Below are positions 1-8,948 of a stretch of DNA of 64,000 bases, in pieces (position 1 is the stretch's first letter; the number at the start of each line of letters is the position of its first letter). The notes under the pieces are model-generated. The model made no database searches. It was not told the DNA's origin and was given only the letters and a program-made list of their open reading frames with translations. The stretch comes from Syntrophobacter fumaroxidans MPOB (GTDB lineage: Bacteria; Desulfobacterota; Syntrophobacteria; Syntrophobacterales; Syntrophobacteraceae). The stretch is taken from positions 186,001 through 250,000 of the forward strand of contig NC_008554.1 of NCBI RefSeq assembly GCF_000014965.1, read 5' to 3'. A program made the position numbers and the translations under genes.

Positions 1-771
1 GAAGTTCAAGAGATGCGTCAGGTAAATGGCCGGATCTGCCTTGGAAAGATGCGGGGCGTATCGCCTGGATGTCTGGACCAGGATGAAAAAAATCGGCAAA
101 TACAAGCCGATGGCGATGCAGATCGTTCCCATGGCGGCAAGGCTGCGTTTTCGGCGCTCCGGGGCGAGCCGGCCCGGGCGCACCAGTGAAACGAGAACCG
201 GTGCCCCGAGAACCGAAAACAGCGCCACGATCACCATCAGCGGCGAGAGCCCGCTGGAGTACAGGAACAGGACACAGGCACCCGGCAGCGCGAGCAAATG
301 TCGCGCCCTCAACGAGGAATCCCGCATGAAATTATCCAACTGCCACAGGACCACGAGCAGAAGAAACATCACGATGGAGTAGGGCCGTGCTTCCTGTGAG
401 AAATACAGGTGAAACGGCAGTATGGCCATCAGGAGCCCGGTCAGGAGGCTGACTTGCCAGGAACAGTATCTTGAGAGCAGTATCGCAAGCAGGCCGACCG
501 AACCCACCCCGAACAACGCGGCGGGCAGCCGCGCGGCGAAGACGCTCCGGTCGATGAGAAACACCGCGTGGCCGATCCAGTAGTCGAGAGGCGGTTGAAC
601 CTGGGTGGCGGCGTAGGTGATGATATCGCGCAGGCTGAGCGCATAATAGGATATCTGGCGCGCCTCGTCCATGAAGAGACTTTCGGCGTCCAAATCGTGC
701 AGACGGAGAGCCAGGGAGATCGAGGTCAGTGCAATGAGTCCGAACAGAAAAGTCTTCCGCTCATTCGACAT
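1..771 (-). CDS. GT39/ArnT-like membrane glycosyltransferase (N-terminal part, runs off window)
   Basis: Only the first 257 residues lie in the window; the gene continues past base 1. The translation begins MSNERKTFLFGLIALTS and is strongly hydrophobic, with several membrane segments. After the first of these comes MDEARQ, which matches the acidic DE motif in the first periplasmic loop of GT-C (dolichyl-phosphate-mannose/ArnT-type) glycosyltransferases. Such enzymes transfer a sugar from a polyprenyl-phosphate donor on the outer face of the inner membrane. The donor and acceptor cannot be told from this fragment. It reads in the same direction as metG but lies 341 bases downstream of it, so it is probably a separate unit. 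Confidence 0.75.
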   Translation of the reverse strand, partial: MSNERKTFLFGLIALTSISLALRLHDLDAESLFMDEARQISYYALSLRDIITYAATQVQPPLDYWIGHAVFLIDRSVFAARLPAALFGVGSVGLLAILLSRYCSWQVSLLTGLLMAILPFHLYFSQEARPYSIVMFLLLVVLWQLDNFMRDSSLRARHLLALPGACVLFLYSSGLSPLMVIVALFSVLGAPVLVSLVRPGRLAPERRKRSLAAMGTICIAIGLYLPIFFILVQTSRRYAPHLSKADPAIYLTHLLNF

Positions 772-1112
772 GGTTTGCCGTCCCTCTCAGAGTGTCCGTT
801 TGCCGAGGTTTTGCGCGCCGTGATGTCTTCGGCTGTTGGGCAGCGGTATGCACGATGGATAAACGGAAACATTTCCTTCCCGCTTGAAGGAAAAACACGG
901 CACTTGCGCCGGGAGGTCCGTCGGCGCGGGAACCGGGCGGCAGAGGGGAGCGGGCCGTGGCGGGCACTCGATTGAGAGCGTCGGCACGGCGCGGCTGCCG
1001 GTCGACCCGATGCGCCGCCGCGCGCGCCCGGGGGGAGGCCGACCCGCCGGAAAGAAGGCGGCACGCCGGGGATTCGAGTGCTCATCCATGCGATCGGCAA
1101 GGGCGATGTGTT
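772..1112. other. Intergenic stretch, nothing recognised
   Basis: This GC-rich gap lies between the metG stop and the start of the GT39 gene, both on the minus strand. Several overlapping short open frames cross it on both strands. None has a ribosome-binding site, a recognisable motif or a consistent composition, so I treat them as chance frames. I see no clear promoter or terminator. Confidence 0.4.
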
Positions 1113-3023
1113 TCAAGAGACTCTCAAGCCGGCCGGGACAGGTTTTTCCGTGGTGAGAAGGCGCAGCGCATCGCCATCCCTGACGGCCAGGACCATTCCG
1201 TGGGACTCGATACCCATCAGCTTGGCAGGTTTCAAATTTGCCACCACGACGACCTGTTTGCCCGTGAGCTCCTCCGGCGAATAGCTCTGGGCGATTCCGG
1301 CGACCACCTGCCGCTCTTCACCGATATCCACCAACAACCGCAGCAGCTTCTCGGATTTTGGGACTCGTTCGGCATGCTTCACCACGCCGGTGCGCAAATC
1401 CACCTGCTTGAATGCTTCCAGGTCCAGGAGGGGCAAGCTCGGCTGCCGTTTCTCGGGTTGCCGGGGGACGGCGGGTTTTCGTTCCTCCTTGATGTCGATC
1501 CGGGGAAACAACGCATCTCCCTTGGAAACCGGGGTCCCCTCGACCAGGGTGCCCCAGCGGCCGTCTTCAGCGAGCCTCAAATCGATGGAACGCTTCACCA
1601 CGCCCAGCCGCTCGAGCATCTTTTCGGAAGTGGACGGCATGAACGGGGAGATCAGCACCGCCATGGTCTTGTTCAGTTCGAGCAGAATCCGGATCACGGT
1701 CTCGAGGCGGCCGTGCCGGCTCGGGTCTTTGGCAAGCCCCCAGGGGCCGACAGTATCGATGTACTTGTTGGCGGCATTCAGGCATTCCCATATGGACATC
1801 AGAGCCTTGTGGAAGCAGAATACCGGAAGCTCCTCGCGGAACTCCGCAACGGTCCGTTCGACCCGGGAGATGAGGTCCCGGTCCATATCGTCCGGTTCGG
1901 AGCCGAAGGGAGGCACCTTGCCGTCGAAATACTTGAGCGTCATGGCCAGCGTCCGGCTGAAAAGATTGCCCAGGTCGTTGGCCAGGTCGGAATTCAAACG
2001 CTGCACCAGGGCGTCCTCGCTGAAGTTGGCGTCGAGGCCGAACACCATTTCGCGAAGCAGGAAGTAACGAAAGGCGTCGAGCCCGTAGAGGGGGATCATA
2101 TCCAGCGGTCGCACCACCGTCCCCCTGCTCTTGCTCATCTTCCCCTCATTGATCTTCCAGTAGCCGTGGACGTTGAGGTGTCGATAAACCGGGAAGCCCG
2201 CCGCCTTGATGATGGTCGGCCAGTAGATGCCGTGAGGTTTGAGGATGTCCTTGGCGATGGTGTGTTGCACCACGGGCCAGAATTCTCCGAAGAGCGGTCC
2301 GTCGGGGTATCCGAGAGCGGATACGTAGTTGATCAGTGCGTCGAACCAGACGTAAGTCACGTAACGCTCGTCGAAGGGCAGAGTGATCCCCCAGGCGAGC
2401 CGTTCCTTGGGCCTGGAGATGCAAAGATCCTCGAGGGGTTCTCTCAGGAAGGCAAGCACTTCGTTGCGATACCGTTCCGGCCTGATAAAATCCGGGTTCG
2501 ACTCGATATGCTCGATGAGCCAGTTCTGATACTTGCTCATGCGAAAAAAATAATTCGCTTCCTCCCGCTCGATCGGTTCCTTGTCGTGATCGGGGCATTT
2601 GCCGTCCACCAGCTCGCGTTCCGTGTAAAAACGCTCGCAACCCACGCAGTATAGGCCCCGGTACGTGCTGAAGGTGATGTCTCCCGAGTCGTAAACCTGC
2701 TGGAGGATGTGCTGAACCACCCGGATGTGTTCCGGGTCCGTGGTGCGGATAAAGTGGTCGTTGCTGATGTTGAGCTTCGACCAGGCTTCCTTGAACATCC
2801 CGCTGATGCGGTCGGCATATTCCTTGGGAGCCGTACCGGCATCGGCGGCCGCCTGGACGATCTTGTCGCCGTGCTCATCCGTGCCGGTGAGAAAGAATGT
2901 CCCGAATCCCATCAGCTTGTGGAAACGATTCATCACATCCGCCACAATGGTGGTGTAAGCGTGTCCGATATGCGGTTCGGCATTCACATAGTAGATGGGG
3001 GTGGTGATGTAGAAACGATTCAT
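1113..3023 (-). CDS. metG: Methionyl-tRNA synthetase
   Basis: Charges tRNA-Met with methionine in the cytoplasm. The 636-residue protein starts MNRFYITTPIYYVNAEP. The frame runs 35 codons further upstream, but that extension is not conserved-looking, and the ATG at 3023 places the HIGH motif at residues 18-21 as usual. A zinc knuckle of the C-x2-C...C-x2-H type occupies about residues 126-146, and KMSKS is at 295-299. The last 100 residues form the fused dimerising tRNA-binding OB domain (DLRTGVVKHAERVPKSEKL). It lies downstream of ricT on the same strand with a gap of about 160 bases, the holB-ricT-metG order seen in many bacteria. Confidence 0.97.
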   Translation of the reverse strand: MNRFYITTPIYYVNAEPHIGHAYTTIVADVMNRFHKLMGFGTFFLTGTDEHGDKIVQAAADAGTAPKEYADRISGMFKEAWSKLNISNDHFIRTTDPEHIRVVQHILQQVYDSGDITFSTYRGLYCVGCERFYTERELVDGKCPDHDKEPIEREEANYFFRMSKYQNWLIEHIESNPDFIRPERYRNEVLAFLREPLEDLCISRPKERLAWGITLPFDERYVTYVWFDALINYVSALGYPDGPLFGEFWPVVQHTIAKDILKPHGIYWPTIIKAAGFPVYRHLNVHGYWKINEGKMSKSRGTVVRPLDMIPLYGLDAFRYFLLREMVFGLDANFSEDALVQRLNSDLANDLGNLFSRTLAMTLKYFDGKVPPFGSEPDDMDRDLISRVERTVAEFREELPVFCFHKALMSIWECLNAANKYIDTVGPWGLAKDPSRHGRLETVIRILLELNKTMAVLISPFMPSTSEKMLERLGVVKRSIDLRLAEDGRWGTLVEGTPVSKGDALFPRIDIKEERKPAVPRQPEKRQPSLPLLDLEAFKQVDLRTGVVKHAERVPKSEKLLRLLVDIGEERQVVAGIAQSYSPEELTGKQVVVVANLKPAKLMGIESHGMVLAVRDGDALRLLTTEKPVPAGLRVS

Positions 3024-3186
3024 GAAGATGCCTTTCTTTCGGTGTCCGGCCCGGTTGCGCTGATCGATTCCCGTCGCCGTCGGCGGCGTACCGGCAAATG
3101 CCGCATCGGCATGGCCTTCCCGGGGCACGGAGAGCTCCTGTGCCTGCAGGTGCGGCGAGCTCCGGGTTGCCGCGGATGCCCCAAGG

Positions 3187-3984
3187 TCAGCCTTTCGGCG
3201 GGGGGTCTAGTTGCTTTTCGATCTCGCGCCCGTCCTCCATCAGGACGGTGACCGATCTCTCCATCACATTCTGGCGGATCACCTTCCCGCGTCCTTCCGG
3301 GATTTCCACCTTCTTGCCGAGTTTCGGCATGTCTTTTTTGAGTTCCCTGTAGGTATCGTATTCGTATTGCAGGCAGCACATCAATCTTCCGCAGGCACCA
3401 GAAATCTTGGTGGGATTCAGGCTGAGGTTCTGCTCCTTCGCCATCTTGATGGAAACCGCGTGGAAATTCTTGAGGAAAGTGGCGCAGCACAACGGGCGGC
3501 CGCAATTCCCAAGACCACCGACCATCTTGGCTTGGTTGCGGATGCCGATTTGCCGCAGTTCCACCCTGGTCCTCAATCGCCTGACGAGATCTTTAAGCAG
3601 CTCCCTGAAATCAACCCGGCCGTCCGCCGTAAAATAGAAAATGATTTTGCTGCCGTCGAAGAAGTATTCGACGTCAACGAGACTCATGGCGAGTTGGTGT
3701 GCCTTTATGCGATCCAGACAGTAGTTCTTGGCGTCCTGTTCGACTTCAAGATTGTTCTGGTGAGTCCGGATTTCCTCTGTCGTTGCAGGGCGGTCGATTT
3801 TCTTCACCTCCGAGGGATGAAACCTGGGATCTTTGCCATGCGGGCCTTCCGCGACCTGTCCCAGCCCGATGCCCTGTTCAGTGTGAACCATTACGAAATC
3901 GCCCTTTTTCAAAGCATATTCCGAAGGGTCGAAATGATATATCTTGCCTCCTTTACGGAAGCGGATTCCAACAACCTTTTCCAT
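3187..3984 (-). CDS. ricT: PSP1-domain protein, RicT (YaaT) family
   Basis: In Bacillus the RicT family forms an iron-sulfur complex with RicA and RicF that affects RNase Y and RNA maturation. In this organism the partner is unknown. The PSP1 C-terminal region carries two cysteine clusters, CGRPLCC and CGRLMCC, at about residues 161-167 and 198-204, which match the cluster-binding cysteines of the family. Two ATGs are possible, at 3993 and 3984. The AAAGG ribosome-binding site abuts the first but sits 9 bases before the second, so I chose 3984 (265 residues). The start overlaps the end of holB by 32 bases, which indicates translational coupling. The C-terminal tail is basic and proline-rich. 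Confidence 0.9.
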   Translation of the reverse strand: MEKVVGIRFRKGGKIYHFDPSEYALKKGDFVMVHTEQGIGLGQVAEGPHGKDPRFHPSEVKKIDRPATTEEIRTHQNNLEVEQDAKNYCLDRIKAHQLAMSLVDVEYFFDGSKIIFYFTADGRVDFRELLKDLVRRLRTRVELRQIGIRNQAKMVGGLGNCGRPLCCATFLKNFHAVSIKMAKEQNLSLNPTKISGACGRLMCCLQYEYDTYRELKKDMPKLGKKVEIPEGRGKVIRQNVMERSVTVLMEDGREIEKQLDPPPKG

Positions 3985-4960
3985 ATAAGACATCCTTTAT
4001 GTTCAGGCAGATGCTTTCCATGACGAGCTGCTTGTTGGCGTTCCCGCGCAAACGACCGATCGACTCTTCGACCCGGTCGTAAAGGGTCAACAGACTGTCG
4101 GGAGAAACCTCCCCACCGCAAACGGCGCACGGGTCATCCGGCTCGAAAGCCTGCCTGTAACCGTCGATCACGCGGGAGAGCAGGAGATCCCGCACCCACA
4201 ATTTAACGCATTCCAGATCCTGCTCCAAGTCTTCCTTCTGTTGGGCCCATCGCCCCGCCATGGCGAGAACGTCGGCCGTGCCGCTCCGCTCGGATTTCCG
4301 GAGATTCTCGACAATCTCCTTCCAGTGGGACAGGTGTTCTTCCCGTGCCAGCCACTGTGCCCTGTCGAGACTGCCTCCCGACAGCCGGGTCAGCTCCCGT
4401 GCCTGCGCCTCGGGGATCTTCAGGGAAGCGGCCAGCTCCCCTGCGATCACCTCGTCTTCGAGCGGCTGCAGCCGCAAGTGACTGCACCGCGACACGATTG
4501 TCGGCAGGAGCATCTGGGGCTCAATGGCCGTAAGGAGAAAAAGGTTTGCGCGCGGCGGCTCCTCGAGCACCTTGAGCAGGGCATTGCCGGACTCGTCATG
4601 GAGGTGTTGGGCATTCTCGATGATGACGACTCGAAATCTGCCTTCGAAGGGACGGAAGCGAACGCGCTCCCGCAATTCCCGGATCCGGTCCAGTTTGATG
4701 AACGTGCCCTCGCTCCGGATGACAAAAAGGTCCGGATGATGCCCTTCATCGATTTTTCGGCATGAAATGCAGCGATCGCAACTCTCGTCGTCCCGGGGTT
4801 CGAGACAGTTGACCAGCTTGGCGAGCTCCCGGGCAACCCGCAGCTTGCCCACGCCCGCCATGCCGCTGAACAGAACCGCATGCGGAAGCGTTCCGGCTCG
4901 CGCCATCCGCTTCAGCAGCCGCTTCGTTCGTTCCTGCCCGGGAATATCTTTGAACGACAT
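3953..4960 (-). CDS. holB: DNA polymerase III delta-prime subunit
   Basis: A clamp-loader subunit of DNA polymerase III. The 335 residues start with MSFKDIPGQERTKRLLKR. The Walker A region reads GMAGVGKL (around residues 33-40), so the usual Ser/Thr after the lysine is replaced by Leu, as expected for the non-hydrolysing delta-prime subunit. A zinc module with cysteines at 52, 61, 64 and 67 follows. A conserved AAA+ region with DESGNALLKVLEEPP comes next. It is followed by an overlapping ricT and preceded at a 53-base distance by the HD-domain exonuclease gene, all on the same strand. Confidence 0.93.
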   Translation of the reverse strand: MSFKDIPGQERTKRLLKRMARAGTLPHAVLFSGMAGVGKLRVARELAKLVNCLEPRDDESCDRCISCRKIDEGHHPDLFVIRSEGTFIKLDRIRELRERVRFRPFEGRFRVVIIENAQHLHDESGNALLKVLEEPPRANLFLLTAIEPQMLLPTIVSRCSHLRLQPLEDEVIAGELAASLKIPEAQARELTRLSGGSLDRAQWLAREEHLSHWKEIVENLRKSERSGTADVLAMAGRWAQQKEDLEQDLECVKLWVRDLLLSRVIDGYRQAFEPDDPCAVCGGEVSPDSLLTLYDRVEESIGRLRGNANKQLVMESICLNIKDVLYGKGCWNPLP

Positions 4961-5013
4961 GATCTTCTTTCGCGATCGGGTGAAGAATGGGTGCCGAGTT
5001 TTCCAGTCTCCGC

Positions 5014-6060
5014 TTACTTCTTCGGTTTTTCCGGGTTCCAGAGATTCAGCTGAACCCCTCGTTCATCTTCAGTCTCTTCCCCTTCGAGGGGCGGGGTTTC
5101 CGCCTGCTCTTTGGGCAGGCCACGGTAGAAGAATCGTTCGAACAGCGGTTGGTAGGCGGTCCACACCTCGTTCCCCATTTTGGGCTCCGACAGGATCCGG
5201 GTCAGGTTGTTCATCTTCGCGTCCAGATCGTCGGCGTGGTGAAGGACGAAGGCCTCCCTCGTCATGGGGAGCTTCGCGGCACCGAATTCCGCCTCGCCGT
5301 GGTGGCTGAGAATCATGTGCTTGATCAGCCAGGCTTTTTCCTCGGGAAAGTCCTTCAAAAGACGAAGTTTCTCATCCACGATCTGGACGCCGAGAACCAT
5401 GTGGCCCAGCAAACGGCCGGAGTGGGAATAGTCGATGGCGAGGTCGTAAACGTACTCATCGGTCTTCCCGATGTCGTGCAATATGGCGCCGGCCACGAGC
5501 AGGTCCCGGTCGAGAAACGGGTACAGCCGGCAGATGCGGAGAACGAGTTCCACGACGGAAAGCGTATGTTCGAGCAACCCCCCGAGATAGGCATGGTGCA
5601 TCGATTTGGCCGCCGGTGCCGACTTGAACCGGGACAGCAGAACCCGATCCTTGAAGATGGCTTTGAGCAGCTGTTTGCAGGGCCGGTCTTCAACCTCCGA
5701 TATGCGCCCGCTCAGTTTCTCGAACAGAACATCCCGGTCCGTCGGGCACACCGGGAGGAAATCCGCCGGGTCGACGGCTTCCGGTTTCAGTGGACGAGCT
5801 TCCTGGATGTTCAACTGCATTTCGTCCCGATACGTCTCGCTGCGACCGCGCAGGAACACCGCTCCCTTGAGAGGGATGACGGCGGCAAGCTCCGCCGCGT
5901 TGTCCCAGACACGGCCGGTGATCTCTCCCGTCCTGTCGACAAGCCGAAGCGTGAGGAACGCCGTTCCGGAGCGGGTGGTCCGCAGCTGCTTCTCGCTCAC
6001 GACGAAAGCCGCCGCGATATCCTGGTTGGGCTGAATGTCGGCGATAAAGGTCTTCGACAC
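5014..6060 (-). CDS. OB-fold plus HD-domain 3'-5' exoribonuclease, YhaM-like
   Basis: A 348-residue protein with an N-terminal OB-fold nucleic-acid-binding domain (about residues 15-95) and an HD hydrolase domain. The HD motif shows as HTLSV, then AGAILHDIGK and SHHGEAEFG, which together supply the metal-binding His/Asp residues. This arrangement is that of Bacillus YhaM, a 3'-5' exoribonuclease, and of related Desulfobacterota proteins. The C-terminal 30 residues are acidic and probably flexible. It is the first gene of a minus-strand run followed by holB, ricT and metG, and has a good promoter upstream at 6136-6163. The substrate is inferred from the family, not shown. Confidence 0.82.
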   Translation of the reverse strand: MSKTFIADIQPNQDIAAAFVVSEKQLRTTRSGTAFLTLRLVDRTGEITGRVWDNAAELAAVIPLKGAVFLRGRSETYRDEMQLNIQEARPLKPEAVDPADFLPVCPTDRDVLFEKLSGRISEVEDRPCKQLLKAIFKDRVLLSRFKSAPAAKSMHHAYLGGLLEHTLSVVELVLRICRLYPFLDRDLLVAGAILHDIGKTDEYVYDLAIDYSHSGRLLGHMVLGVQIVDEKLRLLKDFPEEKAWLIKHMILSHHGEAEFGAAKLPMTREAFVLHHADDLDAKMNNLTRILSEPKMGNEVWTAYQPLFERFFYRGLPKEQAETPPLEGEETEDERGVQLNLWNPEKPKK

Positions 6061-6677
6061 GTCGTCCTGCCTTGTGATCGGTTCAATTCAAGAGGGAACG
6101 AGGTGCTTGCCCGCCCCGCGAATCAAAACAATACTTCTATATTATATACGCGAAACATGTCAAATTTCCTTTTCTACTCTCCGATCAGGTTGATCTCAAT
6201 GGCAAAATGGACACCGGACCGGCGTGACCGGCGCGGGACGTGCCCGTAGCGCAATTCGACGCCGGATTCCACGCGATCGCGCAAGGCGAGGAGGAGCGGG
6301 TTCACCGGGGAGATGCGGTTCCCGACCAAGAAATCCTTGCAGGGGAATCCACAAAAGTTTATAGAAACACTCGGATTCCAAATGGAGTCCGTGAGGCAAT
6401 ACACTCTGAACATGACCCTGACGACATGCGCAATGGCGAATGCCACCCCGGGTTCCGGTATACTCGGGAAGGACGATGAGCGTTTTCGTGCCTCGAAGCG
6501 AGCCTCGCGCTCACGGCGGTGTCGCAGAAGGGCGAAAGGGCGCTTTCAGGGTTTCCTCTTCGGGCTGTCATGAGAGCCGCTGCGGACCGGTGGATTGTCC
6601 TTCGCGGCTTGTCCGAGCGCAGCCCGTTGGTTGCGGTTCTTCTCACGAAACGCCGACACGGCGTCGAGGAGTGTCTG
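6061..6677. other. Intergenic region between divergent genes, one doubtful reading frame
   Basis: Apart from the minus-strand promoter at 6136-6163, I see no supported feature here. A minus-strand frame at 6174-6446 (90 codons) has a less random look near its C-terminus, with charged residues ending in HFAIEINLIGE, but it has no good ribosome-binding site and I recognise no family. It could be a gene remnant. Overlapping plus-strand frames at 6240-6573 look like its shadows. Confidence 0.35.
6136..6163 (-). promoter_or_regulatory. Sigma-70-type promoter of the exonuclease-holB-ricT-metG run
   Basis: On the minus strand a perfect -35 box TTGACA (6163-6158) is followed after 16 bases by TATAGA (6141-6136). 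The spacer is AT-rich and contains TATATAAT, so an alternative -10 is available. It sits about 75 bases before the ATG at 6060, in the only AT-rich patch of this region. Confidence 0.6.
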
Positions 6678-6881
6678 ATGCCTTTGAATATCGTGGCATT
6701 GATCGCGATTTTGAGTCTTCCGCTCGTACCCACTTTCTGGGCGATTCTGGATATACCCAAACGCCGCTTTGCAAGCCCCCGGAAAAAGGCCGTGTGGTTC
6801 GCGATCGTGTCCACTTTCCCTTTCATCGGAGCCATGATCTATATTATCCTGATTCGCCGTCACACCGAACCCATCTCGTAG
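6678..6881 (+). CDS. Small membrane protein, PLDc_N-like (67 residues)
   Basis: The product starts MPLNIVALIAILSLPLVPTF. It has two membrane segments separated by a short basic loop, and its pattern (WAILDIP in the loop, then P-F-IGAMIYIILIRR) resembles the PLDc_N membrane module found alone or at the N-terminus of cardiolipin synthases. The longer frame from 6519 has no hydrophobic start. The ATG at 6678 has a GAGGAG box at 6666-6671. It lies 19 bases before the ppiD-like gene, which has its own AGGAGG box, so the two are probably cotranscribed. Its role is unknown. Confidence 0.7.
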   Translation: MPLNIVALIAILSLPLVPTFWAILDIPKRRFASPRKKAVWFAIVSTFPFIGAMIYIILIRRHTEPIS

Positions 6882-6900
6882 AAGGAGGCGTTGCCGACTT

Positions 6901-8799
6901 ATGCTCAACCTTTTCAGAGAACACTCAAAGTCCTGGATGATCAAGGCACTTCTCATCCTCGTGGCGATCGTGTTCGTGTGGTGGGGGGGAGCCACCTACC
7001 AGTCGAAAAGCGACACCGCGGTCGTGCAGATCGATGACGAGTTCATCAGCGAGCGCGATTACTATAACGTGTACGAAAAGATGGTCACGAGGTACCGCAC
7101 TCAACTGGGCAAGGCCTGGTCTGAGAAACTGGTCGAGGAGATGAACCTCAAGGGCCAGGTGCTGGACATGCTCATCAATCGCTACCTGGTTTCCAAGGCG
7201 GCCCGCGAGCTCGGGCTTTCGGCGAGCACCGAGGAAGTCCGGCGCAGGATCCTCGAATACCCCGTTTTCCTGAATGACGGCCGGTTCGATCAGCTCACCT
7301 ATGAAAGGGTCCTCCGTCAGGAGCGGTTGACACCTGAAGGTTTTGAGAAGGACATCGCTGAAAGCATCGCCTACGAGCGACTGCTCAACTTCATCAAGAG
7401 GCAGGTCGTGGTCACGGATGAGGAAGTGACGGCGGACTATCGAACGAACTACGGCCAGGTGCAGATCGCCTACGCCTTGTTCGATCCGAAGTCCTTCGAG
7501 GACAAGGTGACCGTCGATGAGCAGGGCGCGCAGGAGTACTTCCAGAACCACAGGGAACGTTACATGGAACCGGAGAAACGCCGGTTTTCGCTGGTGCTCT
7601 ACAAACCCGAGGCCTACATGGACCAGGCCGGCGTCACCGGGGACGATATGCGCCGTTACTACGACGACCATATTTCGGAATATCGGCATGAGCAACAGGT
7701 GCGGGCGAGGCAAATCCTGTTCAGGCTTAAGGAGGATGCCGCCGAGGAGGAAATCGCCAAGGCCCGCTCCGAAGCTGAAAAGGTGCTTGCAGAGGCCAGG
7801 AAAGGAAAGGATTTTGCGGAGCTCGCCAGGAAGTATTCCCAGGACACGGCCACTGCAAAAAACGGGGGCGATTTGGGGGCCTTCACCCGCGGGCAGATGC
7901 TTGAGCCGTTCTCCGATGCGGCCTTCGCAATGAAGAAAGGGGAAATAAGCGATTTGGTGGAAACGCCGGACGGCTTTCACATCATCAAGGTCGAAGAGAT
8001 CATTCCCGAAAAGACGACATCGTTTGAGGAGGCGAGAAGCGGCATCGAACAGGCGGTGAAGCGTCAGAAGGCCCGGGAGGCCGCCTACGAAAAGGCCAGG
8101 AAGCTGCTCGACCAGGTATACGCGAAAAAGGATCTGGCAAAATCGGCCGAGGAACAGAACATGCCCGTCACGGGAGGCGACATGTGGATAGCCGAAACGG
8201 ATCCTCTGCCGGGGTTTCAGACCCCTCTGGCGGACATCAGCCGGAAGCTTTTCGAGCTTCCCGAGAAGGATTTCAGCGATATTTTCGACACCCCTCAGGG
8301 ATACTTGATCGCGCAGGTGACGGGGATCCAACCCCCTCAGGTGCCGTCCTTCGACAAGGTGAAGCAAAGAGTTGAAAAAGATTGCCGGGCGGAACGGGCG
8401 CGAGTTCTGGCCCAGCAGAAAGCGGCGGAACTGCTGGACGCGGCGCGCAAGGCGAACAGCCTGGAGACGGCCGCAAGCGGCTTGAAGCTTGCCGTGAGGA
8501 AAAGCGATTGGTTTTCGCGGCACGCGCCGGACAAAGACTTGCGCCTGCTGCGCGGGGGGGCGGTCGATCAGGTGTTCCGGCTGGAGGAAAACCAGCCTTT
8601 TCCCGACAGTTCCCTTGAGTTCGGCAACCGTTTCCTGGTCTGCCAGTTGCTGGGGCGGAGACTTCCCGAGGGTGAATTGGAAAAGGTACGGGCCGATATC
8701 GTCAAGAGGCTGACCCAGCAGAAACAGAGCATGATGTGGACCGCGTGGCTGCAGGAGCAGCGGGGGAAGTCCAAAATAGTCGCACTCAAGAAGCTCTAG
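6901..8799 (+). CDS. ppiD: PpiD-like membrane-anchored periplasmic chaperone / parvulin peptidyl-prolyl isomerase
   Basis: A 632-residue protein of PpiD layout. A short cytoplasmic start (MLNLFREHSKSWMIK) is followed by one membrane segment ending VFVWWGGATYQS, a SurA-N-like chaperone region (about 40-180), and a parvulin domain at about 266-366 with GGDLGAFTRGQM and DGFHIIKVEEI. A second, weaker parvulin-like or C-terminal chaperone region follows. Proteins of this type hold outer-membrane and periplasmic proteins as they leave the Sec translocon. An AGGAGG ribosome-binding site precedes the ATG. It is convergent with coaE. Confidence 0.92.
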   Translation: MLNLFREHSKSWMIKALLILVAIVFVWWGGATYQSKSDTAVVQIDDEFISERDYYNVYEKMVTRYRTQLGKAWSEKLVEEMNLKGQVLDMLINRYLVSKAARELGLSASTEEVRRRILEYPVFLNDGRFDQLTYERVLRQERLTPEGFEKDIAESIAYERLLNFIKRQVVVTDEEVTADYRTNYGQVQIAYALFDPKSFEDKVTVDEQGAQEYFQNHRERYMEPEKRRFSLVLYKPEAYMDQAGVTGDDMRRYYDDHISEYRHEQQVRARQILFRLKEDAAEEEIAKARSEAEKVLAEARKGKDFAELARKYSQDTATAKNGGDLGAFTRGQMLEPFSDAAFAMKKGEISDLVETPDGFHIIKVEEIIPEKTTSFEEARSGIEQAVKRQKAREAAYEKARKLLDQVYAKKDLAKSAEEQNMPVTGGDMWIAETDPLPGFQTPLADISRKLFELPEKDFSDIFDTPQGYLIAQVTGIQPPQVPSFDKVKQRVEKDCRAERARVLAQQKAAELLDAARKANSLETAASGLKLAVRKSDWFSRHAPDKDLRLLRGGAVDQVFRLEENQPFPDSSLEFGNRFLVCQLLGRRLPEGELEKVRADIVKRLTQQKQSMMWTAWLQEQRGKSKIVALKKL

Positions 8800-8948
8800 A
8801 TTCGGGCAGGGTTCCGGTGTGCCCCCGGTCCATGGCGATTCGGGGGAGTGACGGACGGGAAGGGGCTTTTCTTAATGGAATCCCCGATCTCCCTCCGTGC
8901 ATCGGGGCTGCCTTGCGCCTGTTTTGCCGCGCCGGTTTCTCTTCGTCT

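Noticed and set aside
957-2654. 565-codon plus-strand frame across metG
   Set aside because: It is antisense to a certain gene, has no motif or ribosome-binding site, and such long mirror frames are expected in GC-rich coding DNA.
6174-6446. 90-codon minus-strand frame between the exonuclease gene and the small membrane protein
   Set aside because: No ribosome-binding site, no family and unclear composition; possibly a remnant, so I only mention it in the gap entry.
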